DNA of 64,000 bases from an uncultured Eubacteriales bacterium (lineage in GTDB: Bacteria > Bacillota > Clostridia > Oscillospirales > Oscillospiraceae): NCBI GenBank assembly GCA_900545515.1, contig UQZA01000012.1, positions 6,169 through 70,168 of the forward strand, given 5' to 3'. The notes under the pieces are model-generated. The model saw nothing but the letters and a program-made list of their open reading frames with translations. It ran no database searches and was not told the origin of the DNA. This document shows, piece by piece, positions 1 to 7,267 of this stretch. The translations under genes were made by a program, and so were the position numbers. The stretch's first letter is position 1. Every line of letters begins with the position of its first letter.

Positions 1-206
1 CCGCAGGCTGCGGCGCAGTTCCCGGCGGAAACAGCTTGGGAAAGCCCAACCACTGGGACAAAAGCACCTGCGGCTGGGATATGGGCAATCAAGTGATTTG
101 GACAAGTGAGAATACGGGCTGTTCGATTAAGTGGGGCGCTGATGATCCCTGGGAGGGCATCTGCTACAACAACCCCGGCGGTGGCAATAGCATCTTCACC
201 TCGTAA
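1..206 (+). CDS. C-terminal end of a Cys-rich candidate RiPP precursor (5' truncated by window)
   Basis: Reading frame 3 is open from the window edge to a TAA at 204-206 and encodes 67 visible residues. They are rich in Gly, Asn, Trp and Cys, with Cys in the contexts AGCG, STCGW, NTGCS and GICYN, and a Gly-rich tail (NNPGGGNSIFTS). It lies just upstream of an HPr-kinase-like gene, a radical SAM/SPASM gene and a PqqD-like gene, which fits a peptide substrate modified by those enzymes. A strong terminator follows immediately, as is common when a precursor gene needs more transcript than its enzymes. The start, leader and total length are not visible. It could instead be the tail of an unrelated secreted Cys-rich protein. 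Confidence 0.4.
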   Translation, partial: AGCGAVPGGNSLGKPNHWDKSTCGWDMGNQVIWTSENTGCSIKWGADDPWEGICYNNPGGGNSIFTS

Positions 207-241
207 CCTGCCCGGTCCGCTTCCACAGGCATAACCAAACA

Positions 242-275
242 GGGCTGTGGCATTTCAAACTGCCACAGCCCTTTT
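242..275 (+). terminator. Rho-independent terminator after the Cys-rich peptide gene
   Basis: An 11-bp perfect stem (GGGCTGTGGCA at 242-252 with TGCCACAGCCC at 261-271) with an 8-nt loop is followed by TTTT. It sits 36 bp after the stop of the Cys-rich peptide frame. Confidence 0.85.
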
Positions 276-336
276 CGCAAGCCCACCCCACCCGCGCGCC
301 TCCTGGAACTGCCCAGGATAGCGCCAGAGCGCTGCA

Positions 337-353
337 GAGCGCACAGTGTGCGT
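337..353. repeat. Dispersed hairpin repeat, GCGCACAGTGTGCG type
   Basis: The near-palindrome GCGCACAGTGTGCG recurs almost unchanged at 37666-37682 and 56687-56703, with a variant at 37588-37606. The flank contains a GAATTCGCCGAA-like word (about 370-382) that is also seen beside other copies. Together with 477-498 it fills most of the 316-base gap between the Cys-rich peptide and the kinase-like gene. Confidence 0.6.
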
Positions 354-476
354 CTGCCGTAAAAACCTGCGAATTCGCCGAACATTCAGAAAAAACGGAA
401 GATTTTGCCGCTGGGTACAGGATGTGCACCCTATGGGGTGTACCGTGGTGATCTGTCCATCCACCCAGGGACGTAG

Positions 477-498
477 GGTGCGGCCTCCTGGACGCACC
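477..498. repeat. 22-bp dispersed hairpin repeat, copy 1
   Basis: The unit begins GGTGCGGC and ends GACGCACC, with GGTGCG/CGCACC able to pair. An identical 22-bp copy lies at 1403-1424, one inverted copy at 51777-51798 and one diverged copy at 58869-58890. This copy ends only 24 bp before the start codon at 523. Confidence 0.75.
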
Positions 499-522
499 GG
501 TGGGGGAGGAAAGAGGGATTGT

Positions 523-1377
523 ATGCACTACCAATATCAGGTGGCTGGGATTGCTGTGGGATTTCGCCTACCCTTCCGCCTCACCATTACGGAAGAATCC
601 CAGGCGTTCTTACGGGAGCTGGGGGAACCGGCCTCCGGCTTTCAGGTCCATTTCCTTCCGGTCCCCGCCTTGGACCCCCCGGAACCTGACGGTCATTGGG
701 AGGTTTGCCAGTACCATATGGAGACGGCCTCGGAGCGGCGGGTGTATCATTGCCCCACTCCCCAGGCCCCGCCCTATGCCTGCATGATTTGGCAGAAAAT
801 CCCGGGAAACCAGGCCCAATGTCAGTATTTGGCTGGAAAAGAAGAATATCTGGCCTATTCCCGGAACATCTGCGACCTCATAGGCCTGGAAGCCCTGCTA
901 CACCAGAACCAGGGCCTGCTGCTCCATGCCTCCTTCATCCGGTGGCAGGGTAGCGGGATTCTCTTCTCCGCTCCCTCCGGTACCGGGAAATCCACCCAGG
1001 CGAACCTCTGGGTGCAGCACCAGGGGGCAGAGGTCATCAATGGCGACCGGGCCGCCCTCCGCCAGGTGGGGGGCCGCTGGCAGGCCTTTGGCTTGCCTTA
1101 TGCCGGTTCCTCCGGAGTTTACCGCAACGAATCCGTCCCCATTTCCGCCTTGGTGGTCCTTCGTCAGGGGAAGGAAAACCGTTTGCGCAGCCTAACCAGG
1201 GGGGAGGCCTTCGCCCGCCTTTTTCCAGAGGTTACCGTTCACCGCTGGGATCCGGACTTTGTCCAAGACACCATGGACACGCTCCTCGCCGCCCTGGACG
1301 CCCTCCCTGTGTACCTCCTGGAATGCCGCCCTGACCGGGAAGCGGTGGAACTCCTCCGGGAACAAATGCAACCGTAG
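523..1377 (+). CDS. HPr kinase-like P-loop protein of a RiPP cluster
   Basis: The product is 284 residues with a Walker A motif SAPSGTGKSTQ near the middle (about residue 150), as in HPr kinase/phosphorylase C-terminal domains and in the HprK-like proteins found beside PqqD and lasso or radical SAM RiPP genes. I see no HPr-kinase P-loop partner motifs beyond a plausible NGDR segment, so the substrate is unknown. In such clusters these proteins are thought to phosphorylate or otherwise act on the peptide. The frame is open back to 346, but ATG 523 is chosen because GGAGGAAAG lies about 10 bases before it. The radical SAM gene follows after a 126-base repeat-bearing gap. Confidence 0.7.
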   Translation: MHYQYQVAGIAVGFRLPFRLTITEESQAFLRELGEPASGFQVHFLPVPALDPPEPDGHWEVCQYHMETASERRVYHCPTPQAPPYACMIWQKIPGNQAQCQYLAGKEEYLAYSRNICDLIGLEALLHQNQGLLLHASFIRWQGSGILFSAPSGTGKSTQANLWVQHQGAEVINGDRAALRQVGGRWQAFGLPYAGSSGVYRNESVPISALVVLRQGKENRLRSLTRGEAFARLFPEVTVHRWDPDFVQDTMDTLLAALDALPVYLLECRPDREAVELLREQMQP

Positions 1378-1402
1378 CTCCCGTCTGCCCCCGAGGCGTA
1401 GG

Positions 1403-1424
1403 GGTGCGGCCTCCTGGACGCACC
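1403..1424. repeat. 22-bp dispersed hairpin repeat, copy 2
   Basis: It is identical over 22 bp to the copy at 477-498, so two copies bracket the HPr-kinase-like gene as near-direct repeats. Both are preceded by GTAGG/GTAGGGG. Confidence 0.75.
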
Positions 1425-1503
1425 GGCGGAAGGAGCCCAGGTCAGGCAATCACCCGGGCGGATGCGCCACCATCCTATGATTCGATGAAAGGAGTGGAAC
1501 CCC

Positions 1504-2640
1504 ATGATCGCCATTCCAGTAGAGCCTCCCATTACCGAATATCTGCACGCCAAAGCGGCCAGACAGGGGATACCTCTGAGCGGAACCTTTGAGCTGACGC
1601 CCCTTTGCAACATGAACTGCCGCATGTGCTATGTGCGCATGAGCCGGGAGCAGCAGGAGGCAATCCGCCCCCTGCGCACGGCTGCCCAATGGCTGGAGCT
1701 GGGCAGGCAGGCTAAGGAGCAGGGACTTCTGTACCTCCTCCTCACAGGAGGGGAGCCCTTCCTCCGCCCGGATTTCCGGGAAATCCTGGCAGGCCTGCAC
1801 CAAATGGGCCTGCTCATTTCCATCAATTCCAATGGAACTCTGATTGATGAGTCCGTGGTCCGGTGGCTGAAGGAGACGCCGCCGGTGCGGATCAACATCA
1901 CCCTATATGGCGCCTCGGACGAAACCTATGGCCGCCTCTGCCGGAATCCCCAGGGCTTTACCCAGGTGACCCGGGCCATTCGTCTTCTGGGGGAGGCAGG
2001 CATTACGGTCAAGCTGAATTGCAGCCTGACCCCCCACAATGCAGCGGACCTGGAGGGGATTTTTGCCTTTGCCAAGGAGGAGGGGCTCCTGGTACAGGCT
2101 ACCTCCTACATGTTCCCCCCTCTGCGCCGGGACCCCAGCCAGGTGGGCTGCAACGACCGCTTCACCCCCCAGGAGGCGGCCTATTACGCCGCCCGGATCG
2201 AATCCCTCCTGAACGGGGCGGAGGCCTTCCTGGAGCGGCTGAAATCCCAAAGCTGGGAGGGACTTTGCGCCGACCCCGGGGAGGACTGCGGAACCCTGGA
2301 GGGGGAGGGCATCCGGTGCCGCGCCGGAAAGTGCAGCTTCTGGGTGACCTGGGAGGGGCGCCTCCTGCCCTGTGGGATGCTCCCGGATCAGGGAGCGGAC
2401 GTGTTCCAGGTGGGCTTTGCAGAGGCCTGGAGACAGGCGAGGGAAGCCGCCGCCGGAATCCGGCTGCCGGCAAAATGCGCCAGCTGTAGCCTCCGGGACC
2501 AGTGCCGGGCCTGCGCCGCCATGGTGCGCACGGAAAGCGGCGATTACCAAAAGGTACCGGATTACCGCTGCCGGATGACCCATGCCTATCCCTCCGCCTG
2601 CCATCAGCTGGAGGAGGAAATTTTGAACCGAAAGGCTTGA
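1504..2640 (+). CDS. Radical SAM/SPASM peptide maturase
   Basis: This 378-residue protein has the SAM-cluster motif CX3CX2C (Cys35, Cys39, Cys42) in an LTPLCNMNCRMCYV context, the TGGEPF motif at 81-86, and a C-terminal Cys-rich SPASM/twitch region with Cys at 272, 277, 290, 325, 328, 334, 337, 356 and 366. This is the architecture of enzymes that install thioether (sactipeptide or ranthipeptide), C-C or related crosslinks, or epimerise or cleave residues, in ribosomal peptides. An SD-like AAAGGAG precedes ATG 1504. With the PqqD-like protein at 3606 as leader-binding partner and the Cys-rich peptide at 1-206 as candidate substrate, a thioether product is a reasonable inference, but the chemistry cannot be read from the sequence. 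Confidence 0.88.
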   Translation: MIAIPVEPPITEYLHAKAARQGIPLSGTFELTPLCNMNCRMCYVRMSREQQEAIRPLRTAAQWLELGRQAKEQGLLYLLLTGGEPFLRPDFREILAGLHQMGLLISINSNGTLIDESVVRWLKETPPVRINITLYGASDETYGRLCRNPQGFTQVTRAIRLLGEAGITVKLNCSLTPHNAADLEGIFAFAKEEGLLVQATSYMFPPLRRDPSQVGCNDRFTPQEAAYYAARIESLLNGAEAFLERLKSQSWEGLCADPGEDCGTLEGEGIRCRAGKCSFWVTWEGRLLPCGMLPDQGADVFQVGFAEAWRQAREAAAGIRLPAKCASCSLRDQCRACAAMVRTESGDYQKVPDYRCRMTHAYPSACHQLEEEILNRKA

Positions 2641-2655
2641 GAAAGGCGGGAATAT

Positions 2656-3594
2656 ATGAAAAACAAGAGAAAAATCATATGTTGGGCGGTTCTCGGTGCC
2701 CTTTTGCTCTGCGCCGCCGTGGTCCTTGCCCTGACCCGGGGCCGGGATCCGGAACCGGCGATTTCTCCGAATGCGCCTACAGGCGCTCCCACGGAGCCGG
2801 CGGACCCGACCGCGCTGCCGGTGGAAACCTCTCGACCGCCGGAGTCCACGGCTCCCACAGAGATGCCTTCCACAGGCCGTCCGGCAGCTTCCACCGACCC
2901 GGAACCTTCCGGGGAGACAACAATAGCCCCGGAGAAAACGGAGCCGCCACAGGCCACCACGGCCCCCACATCCCCAATAGAGGCGCCGCCAGAGACAGAG
3001 CCCACAGGCGGAGCTTCTTCCATCTCCCTTCCCTATGAAATTCCGGACACAGGCCTCGTTGTTGCCAAGGTTGCCGCCTATGACGGCATCTTCCTGGAGG
3101 ACGGGTCGAATGAGGAGATCACCGGCGTAGCCGCCATGGTCCTCACCAACACGGCGGATACAGCGGTGGAATTTGCCGGGATTACCTTGACCGCCGGGAC
3201 AGAAACCTGGGAGTTCCGGGCCTCTGCCATTCCCGCCGGCGCCACGGTGGTGGTCCAGGAGGCAAACCGGACCCATTTCCGGGAGACGGCCTATGGAGAC
3301 TGCAAGGCGGACGTGGCCACCCTGCCAGAGCTGGAAATGTCTTCGGACCAGGTGGAAGTGACGGAACACGGGGGCAATTCCCTTACGGTGACCAACCTCA
3401 CCGGCGCAAGCATCCCCGTGGTGCGGGTATTCTACAAATACTACTTGGAAGATATGGACGCCTACGTGGGCGGCATTGCCTACACCGCCAAGGTGGAAAA
3501 CCTGGAGGCGGGAGCCTCCGTCCAAATCACTCCCACCCATTATGCTTCCGGCTCCAGCCGGGTGGTGATGGTGCGGACCTACGATGGACAATAG
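2656..3594 (+). CDS. Membrane-anchored Pro/Thr-rich protein of unknown function
   Basis: The 312-residue product starts with a Lys/Arg-rich end and one hydrophobic segment (about 8-26, no clear cleavage site, so probably a signal anchor). A long Pro/Thr/Glu linker (about 30-120) follows, then a beta-rich C-terminal domain of about 180 residues with no family I recognise. The C-terminal domain should lie outside the cell. It starts 15 bases after the radical SAM gene and ends 11 bases before the PqqD-like gene, so it belongs to the same operon and may act in export, immunity or surface display of the peptide. That role is inference from position only. Confidence 0.6.
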   Translation: MKNKRKIICWAVLGALLLCAAVVLALTRGRDPEPAISPNAPTGAPTEPADPTALPVETSRPPESTAPTEMPSTGRPAASTDPEPSGETTIAPEKTEPPQATTAPTSPIEAPPETEPTGGASSISLPYEIPDTGLVVAKVAAYDGIFLEDGSNEEITGVAAMVLTNTADTAVEFAGITLTAGTETWEFRASAIPAGATVVVQEANRTHFRETAYGDCKADVATLPELEMSSDQVEVTEHGGNSLTVTNLTGASIPVVRVFYKYYLEDMDAYVGGIAYTAKVENLEAGASVQITPTHYASGSSRVVMVRTYDGQ

Positions 3595-3605
3595 GAGGGT
3601 GGAGT

Positions 3606-3872
3606 ATGAAAATCAAAGGCGAATTCATCATGCGGGAGCTGGTGGGGGAGATCCTCCTGGTTCCCGTGGGCCAGACGGCCCTGCAGTTTAACGGTATGAT
3701 CACCCTGAACCCTGTCAGCGCCCAAATTTGGCGCAGCCTGGAGCAGGGCGCTCCTTACGAGGAGATTCTTCGGGGCATCCTGGACCAGTTCGACGTGGCG
3801 GAGGATACCGCACGCCAGGATTTGGACCGATTCCTGGAAGAAATGCGGGGGCGGGATTTGCTGGAGGAATGA
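3606..3872 (+). CDS. PqqD-family peptide chaperone (RiPP recognition element)
   Basis: At 88 residues it matches the usual length of a free-standing PqqD-like domain. The N-terminal beta segment (GEILLVPVG...NGMITLNPVSAQIW) and the helical end with repeated acidic residues (EEILRGILDQFDVAEDTARQDLDRF) follow the PqqD pattern. In known systems this domain binds the precursor leader and delivers it to the radical SAM enzyme. The start ATG 3606 has GGAGGGTGGAG just upstream. It is the last gene of the cluster, with a promoter for the next transcript 85 bases downstream. Confidence 0.85.
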   Translation: MKIKGEFIMRELVGEILLVPVGQTALQFNGMITLNPVSAQIWRSLEQGAPYEEILRGILDQFDVAEDTARQDLDRFLEEMRGRDLLEE

Positions 3873-3956
3873 TACCCCGGCCCCACGGAAACAGATTGTT
3901 CACAATTTATACAAATTTGACGGCCCTTATTCTGCGGAATTTGGCGCAACTTGTGC

Positions 3957-3985
3957 TTGCTGTCAGATGGAATTTCCTGTATAAT
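3957..3985 (+). promoter_or_regulatory. Strong sigma-A-type promoter driving a noncoding region
   Basis: A -35 TTGCTG (3957-3962) and a consensus -10 TATAAT (3980-3985) are separated by 17 bp. No good reading frame follows for over 300 bases; a series of hairpins does, so this looks like the promoter of a structured RNA. Confidence 0.75.
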
Positions 3986-3986
3986 A

Positions 3987-4160
3987 GGCTCGCTCCACTT
4001 TCTGGTGGGGCGAGCCTTGCGTCAGAAGGAGGACAGAGCCGGAACGCAATCTCTTGTTGGAGCCCATGCGGGCTCAAAATTTTATAGCGCAGGGCAACGG
4101 CCCTGTAGGTCCCTCGGAGCGTAAGCTCCATCGGTACTTGTATAAAACAACATGAGAGTA
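3987..4160 (+). ncRNA. Candidate structured RNA, unassigned
   Basis: Helices read from the sequence: 3987-3993 with 4010-4016 (GGCTCGC/GCGAGCC); 4017-4022 with 4044-4049 (TTGCGT/ACGCAA); and a multiloop closed by 4050-4059 with 4148-4157 (one mismatch). The multiloop contains 4060-4065/4070-4075 (GAGCCC/GGGCTC), 4090-4095/4100-4105 (CAGGGC/GCCCTG) and 4116-4120/4125-4129 capped by a GTAA (GNRA) loop. The region has no convincing coding frame and sits right behind a consensus promoter. It matches none of the common riboswitch cores that I recognise (TPP, cobalamin, SAM, FMN, lysine, T-box). 6S RNA and the raiA motif are possible identities that I cannot test. The 3' end is uncertain; 4161-4350 shows only a weak hairpin (4262-4278). 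Confidence 0.5.
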
Positions 4161-4350
4161 GTAAAAGTAGGCCGTTCTGATCAGTCTGGTTTTCCAGCTT
4201 GAACCATTACTATATAGACTCAACATAAAAGACGACCGGAAAATTGGATAAATAAAGGGCGGACGGCTTTGGCTGTCCAATCATAAATAAAACAATACAA
4301 GGCGGGATTGTTTGACAAGTACAATTGCTTTTTTATTGGAGTGAATTACG

Positions 4351-5133
4351 ATGAAAAAACTAATTGTATGGTCCCTTGTGATTTCGATGTGCGCGCTTCT
4401 CCTGACTGCCTGTGGAAACGGGCAGGAGGCAAGCCGTGGCAACTACACCGACGAGATGAAGATTCCCTATTCCTGCGATCTGAGCGCGGAGGATGGGGCG
4501 GACAGTGTGGAGCGCCAGGGCGACCACCAGGGAAGCCCTTATTTTAACACCCTGGATTTCTATCATTTGGAGTCCAGCGACACCCTGACCATCCTCAGCC
4601 ACTTCAAAACGCAGCAGCAGACCAGCGAGTGGAGCTGCGGCGTGTCCAGCGCCCTTATGGTACTCAATTGGTATGGTAAGCTGGGAGACTACAACGAGGA
4701 ATCTCTGGCCGCTTACCGCAGCAACGGGTTGGAGCCCGGCGCCACCAGCCTGAGCCAGTTGATCGAGATTTTCCAGGGTGTGGGCGGATTTGACCTGTAT
4801 TCCACCTACGACTGCCAGGATCAGGTACACGAGGTGTTTACCTTTGACTACATTCAGAAGACCCTGGCTGCCGGTAACCCCATCATGGTTGGCTGGAACG
4901 ACTGGGGCGGCCATTGGCAGGTGATCATCGGCTACGACACCATGGGGACGGAAACCACCCAGGACGATGTGGTCATTGTCGCCGATCCCTACGATACCAC
5001 CGACCATAACCAGGACGGCTACGGCGTGTACAGTGCAGAACGGTTCCTGTACAACTTTACCTTCTATAACTTCTTTGACGATGCCTCCGGGGAATTGAAC
5101 GACATGTGCTTCCTGGTGGCGACGCCCCAGTAA
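4351..5133 (+). CDS. Secreted lipoprotein with C39-like papain-fold peptidase domain
   Basis: The 260-residue product has a lipoprotein signal (hydrophobic 3-20, LTAC lipobox, Cys21) and a peptidase C39-like (Peptidase_C39_2) domain. The nucleophile candidate is Cys96 in EWSCGVSSALMVLNWYG, the His is His188 in GGHWQVIIGYD and the Asp is Asp212 in ADPYD. It should sit outside the membrane as a Cys protease or peptide hydrolase. Substrate unknown. It follows the RiPP cluster and the candidate RNA on the same strand, so cleavage of an exported peptide is possible, but it may be unrelated. A TTGACA at 4312-4317 lacks a clear -10. An SD-like GGAG lies about 10 bases before the ATG. Confidence 0.75.
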   Translation: MKKLIVWSLVISMCALLLTACGNGQEASRGNYTDEMKIPYSCDLSAEDGADSVERQGDHQGSPYFNTLDFYHLESSDTLTILSHFKTQQQTSEWSCGVSSALMVLNWYGKLGDYNEESLAAYRSNGLEPGATSLSQLIEIFQGVGGFDLYSTYDCQDQVHEVFTFDYIQKTLAAGNPIMVGWNDWGGHWQVIIGYDTMGTETTQDDVVIVADPYDTTDHNQDGYGVYSAERFLYNFTFYNFFDDASGELNDMCFLVATPQ

Positions 5134-5259
5134 CAGGACGTGACTTCCGGCTCAGTCACAGGCTGATACAAGAGCGAAACATCTGACGGCCCACTGCGGC
5201 CTGGATGGACGTAACATAGGTGCAAATAACAGACAAATCGGTCAACCCGAAAGTGACAT

Positions 5260-5310
5260 GATCCCCCTAAAGTAGACCAAGGAAAAATCCAAAGTCGGCT
5301 TTAGGGGGTC
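5260..5310. mobile_element. Inverted-repeat remnant resembling insertion-sequence ends
   Basis: CCCCCTAAAG and CTTTAGGGGG face each other across 26 bases. Extended, both ends read TGA(T)CCCCCTAAAG..GAC inward, like the TGACCCCC-type ends of IS3/IS150-family elements, with no transposase between. It could be a nearly completely deleted element or a hairpin terminator. It lies at the border of the two-component/ABC transporter block. Confidence 0.4.
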
Positions 5311-5353
5311 AATTTATACCGAAATCACTGCATGCACCAGATTGACATTCAAG

Positions 5354-5395
5354 GCGAAGACGCCCTGATTTTTTCGGGGCATCTTCGTCATTTTT
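5354..5395 (+). terminator. Terminator between the convergent lipoprotein and kinase genes
   Basis: The stem CGAAGAcGCCC.../GGGGCaTCTTCG with a T-rich loop is followed by ATTTTT on the plus strand (5391-5395). It immediately follows the stop of the minus-strand kinase gene, so it may serve both directions. Confidence 0.6.
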
Positions 5396-6431
5396 GCGGA
5401 AGCGTCACATCCATAATCGTCCCGGTCAAATCGGATCTGCGCACTTTAACGGTACCACCATGCAGCCCTATGATTTTGTGAACAATTGCTAACCCCAGGC
5501 CATTGCCTTGGGTGGCATGAGAAGTATCCGCTTGGTAAAACTTATCAAAAATATGCGATTGTGCTGCAGCGGGAATTTCATCGCCTTTGTTCGCAAATGA
5601 AATGACCAAGGCTGCTGGGGTTTCTCTGATGCTAATTTCAACCGTTTCATGCTCCGGTGAAAATTTGATGGCATTGTCAGCCAGATTGATCCACACCTGT
5701 TTCAGAAGCTCCTTATTTCCCACTACAAAATGCTCTCCGCAGTCAAAGGCCACTGTGATGTCTTTGGCTGACCATCTTTTGTCCAGGAGCGCAATAACCT
5801 GACGAATTTGTTCGCTGACATTCAACCGGGTACGCTCCGTGAGGATGCTTTGCTGTTCGATTTTGGAGAGGTTCAGAATATTCGAGGCTAGCGCCGTAAG
5901 GCGGGAAGCTTCCTCGATGATTGTCTGAATATATTCCTCTCTCTCCTCCTGGGTCAGATCGTCCAGCTTTAGCATTTCTGCAAAGCCCTGAATAGAGGAT
6001 ATCGGCGTTTTGAACTCGTGGGAAAAATTATTGATGAAATCACTGCGGAGCATCTCTACGCTGCCGATCTCCTCCGCCATGTGGTTGAACTTCTCACTTA
6101 ACTTTTTCAGCTCTGCTGGCGCTTTCAGATTGATCCGTGCGCTGTAATCTCCGTCTGCAATTCGGTCAATCGCGTTCATCAGGTCTCTGAGCGGGGCCAG
6201 AGGGAAACGGCTGAACACCATCGATAACGCCGCGCCCACCAGCAGGCTGATGACCGCAAACAATACCAGAATAACGCCCACCGACCTGTTACCATGAACT
6301 AAGCCGAGCCGATAGAGCAGAAACGCTCCAAGGAACACGATCAGCATAGCGAAGAACATGAACAGGAATACCATAGCGGCAAACATGATGGTGAGCTGCT
6401 GCTTGCATGAAAATCTTTTCAGCTTACCCAT
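5388..6431 (-). CDS. Sensor histidine kinase, intramembrane-sensing type
   Basis: The 347-residue protein has two hydrophobic segments (about 14-41 and 51-73) joined by only about ten residues, so there is no extracytoplasmic sensor domain. A HAMP-like region, a HisKA motif with His138 (NFSHEFKTP), and an HATPase domain with N box (NLADNAIKFS) and G box (GNGLGLAIV) follow. Such short-loop kinases often respond to cell-envelope stress or peptide antibiotics together with an ABC transporter. ATG 6431 overlaps the response regulator gene by 8 bases, suggesting translational coupling. The frame is open further upstream inside the regulator gene, but that extension is not credible. Confidence 0.88.
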   Translation of the reverse strand: MGKLKRFSCKQQLTIMFAAMVFLFMFFAMLIVFLGAFLLYRLGLVHGNRSVGVILVLFAVISLLVGAALSMVFSRFPLAPLRDLMNAIDRIADGDYSARINLKAPAELKKLSEKFNHMAEEIGSVEMLRSDFINNFSHEFKTPISSIQGFAEMLKLDDLTQEEREEYIQTIIEEASRLTALASNILNLSKIEQQSILTERTRLNVSEQIRQVIALLDKRWSAKDITVAFDCGEHFVVGNKELLKQVWINLADNAIKFSPEHETVEISIRETPAALVISFANKGDEIPAAAQSHIFDKFYQADTSHATQGNGLGLAIVHKIIGLHGGTVKVRRSDLTGTIMDVTLPQK

Positions 6432-7107
6432 GGCGGATGACCGCCTTATAACCGATTCCCCGGATCGCCACGATCTCAAACTCCGGCCAGTCCCCAAACT
6501 TGTTTCGGAGCCGGTTGATATGGGTGTTGACTGTTGTGTCCACTGTGGTAGACTCCATCCCCCATATTTCATCCATTAACTGCAGTCTCGTAAATATCTT
6601 GTCCGGGTAGGAGAGCAGTTTAAAGAGCAAATAGAACTCCTTTTTGGGCAGTGTCTGCGCACAGCCGTCTCTCGTTACTGTCAGAGCGTCATAATCCAGG
6701 GTAACTTTTCCTATATGCAGCTTGCGCTCACTGGCAATCTGAGCGCGGCGGAGCAGCGCTTTGATCCGCAGCAGAAGCTCCTCCTGGTTGACTGGCTTGA
6801 CCATATAGTCGTCTGTTCCAACCAAAAAGCCCTTGCACTTTTCCTCCGGGAGCTGCTTGGCAGTCACCATTAAAATCGGCACCATGCTCCCGCAGCTCCT
6901 TAACCGTTCTGTAAATTCATAGCCGTCCATTTTTGGCATCATCACGTCCAGCACGATCAAGTCGATGTGCTGTGTGTCCATGACGGCCATCGCTTCGATT
7001 CCATTGCCCGCCTCCACGACCTCATACCCGCCGTGTCTCAAAACAGCCTGCATCAACCGCGCTGTGCTTCTGTCATCTTCTACCACAAGTATCTGAAACA
7101 CTGGCAC
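6424..7107 (-). CDS. OmpR-family response regulator
   Basis: The 227-residue protein has a receiver domain with phospho-acceptor Asp54 (LIVLDVMMPKMDG), acidic pocket Glu10-Asp12 and a conserved Lys (TDDYMVKPV), then an OmpR/PhoB winged helix ending GIGYKAV. The start is a GTG (7105-7107 on the complement) with GGGAGGGA about 5 bases upstream; no nearer ATG fits. It is co-transcribed with the kinase and divergent from the ABC transporter at 7268, the likely target. Confidence 0.92.
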   Translation of the reverse strand: MPVFQILVVEDDRSTARLMQAVLRHGGYEVVEAGNGIEAMAVMDTQHIDLIVLDVMMPKMDGYEFTERLRSCGSMVPILMVTAKQLPEEKCKGFLVGTDDYMVKPVNQEELLLRIKALLRRAQIASERKLHIGKVTLDYDALTVTRDGCAQTLPKKEFYLLFKLLSYPDKIFTRLQLMDEIWGMESTTVDTTVNTHINRLRNKFGDWPEFEIVAIRGIGYKAVIRHG

Positions 7108-7136
7108 TCCCTCCCTACAACATGTTTTTATTACCT

Positions 7137-7172
7137 ATTATAACACGGGAATTAAGCCGAAAGTAAACTTTC
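7137..7172 (-). promoter_or_regulatory. Regulator promoter with overlapping palindrome (possible response-regulator site)
   Basis: On the minus strand a TATAAT -10 occupies 7137-7142, with only a poor -35 at the expected distance. The palindrome GAAAGT-AA-ACTTTC (7159-7172) overlaps that -35 position. A weak -35 covered by a symmetric site is typical of autoregulation by an activator. The same 160-base intergenic region must also carry the ABC transporter promoter. Confidence 0.5.
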
Positions 7173-7267
7173 TGAGAATTTTATGCGAAAGCCCTCCGGA
7201 GTTGATGTTCAGTTGTTCAAAGAGGTGTAGACTTGCGGAAGTCAGATCGAAAGGAAGGGCTTGAACC

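Noticed and set aside
346..522. N-terminal extension of the HPr-kinase-like frame
   Set aside because: It consists of repeat sequence; the SD and homology-like start point to ATG 523.
1903..3591. 562-residue minus-strand frame across the radical SAM and membrane protein genes
   Set aside because: It spans two well-supported genes on the other strand and shows no domain, SD or promoter.
4308..4547. 79-residue plus-strand frame overlapping the lipoprotein start
   Set aside because: It is out of frame with a clear lipoprotein gene and has no family resemblance.
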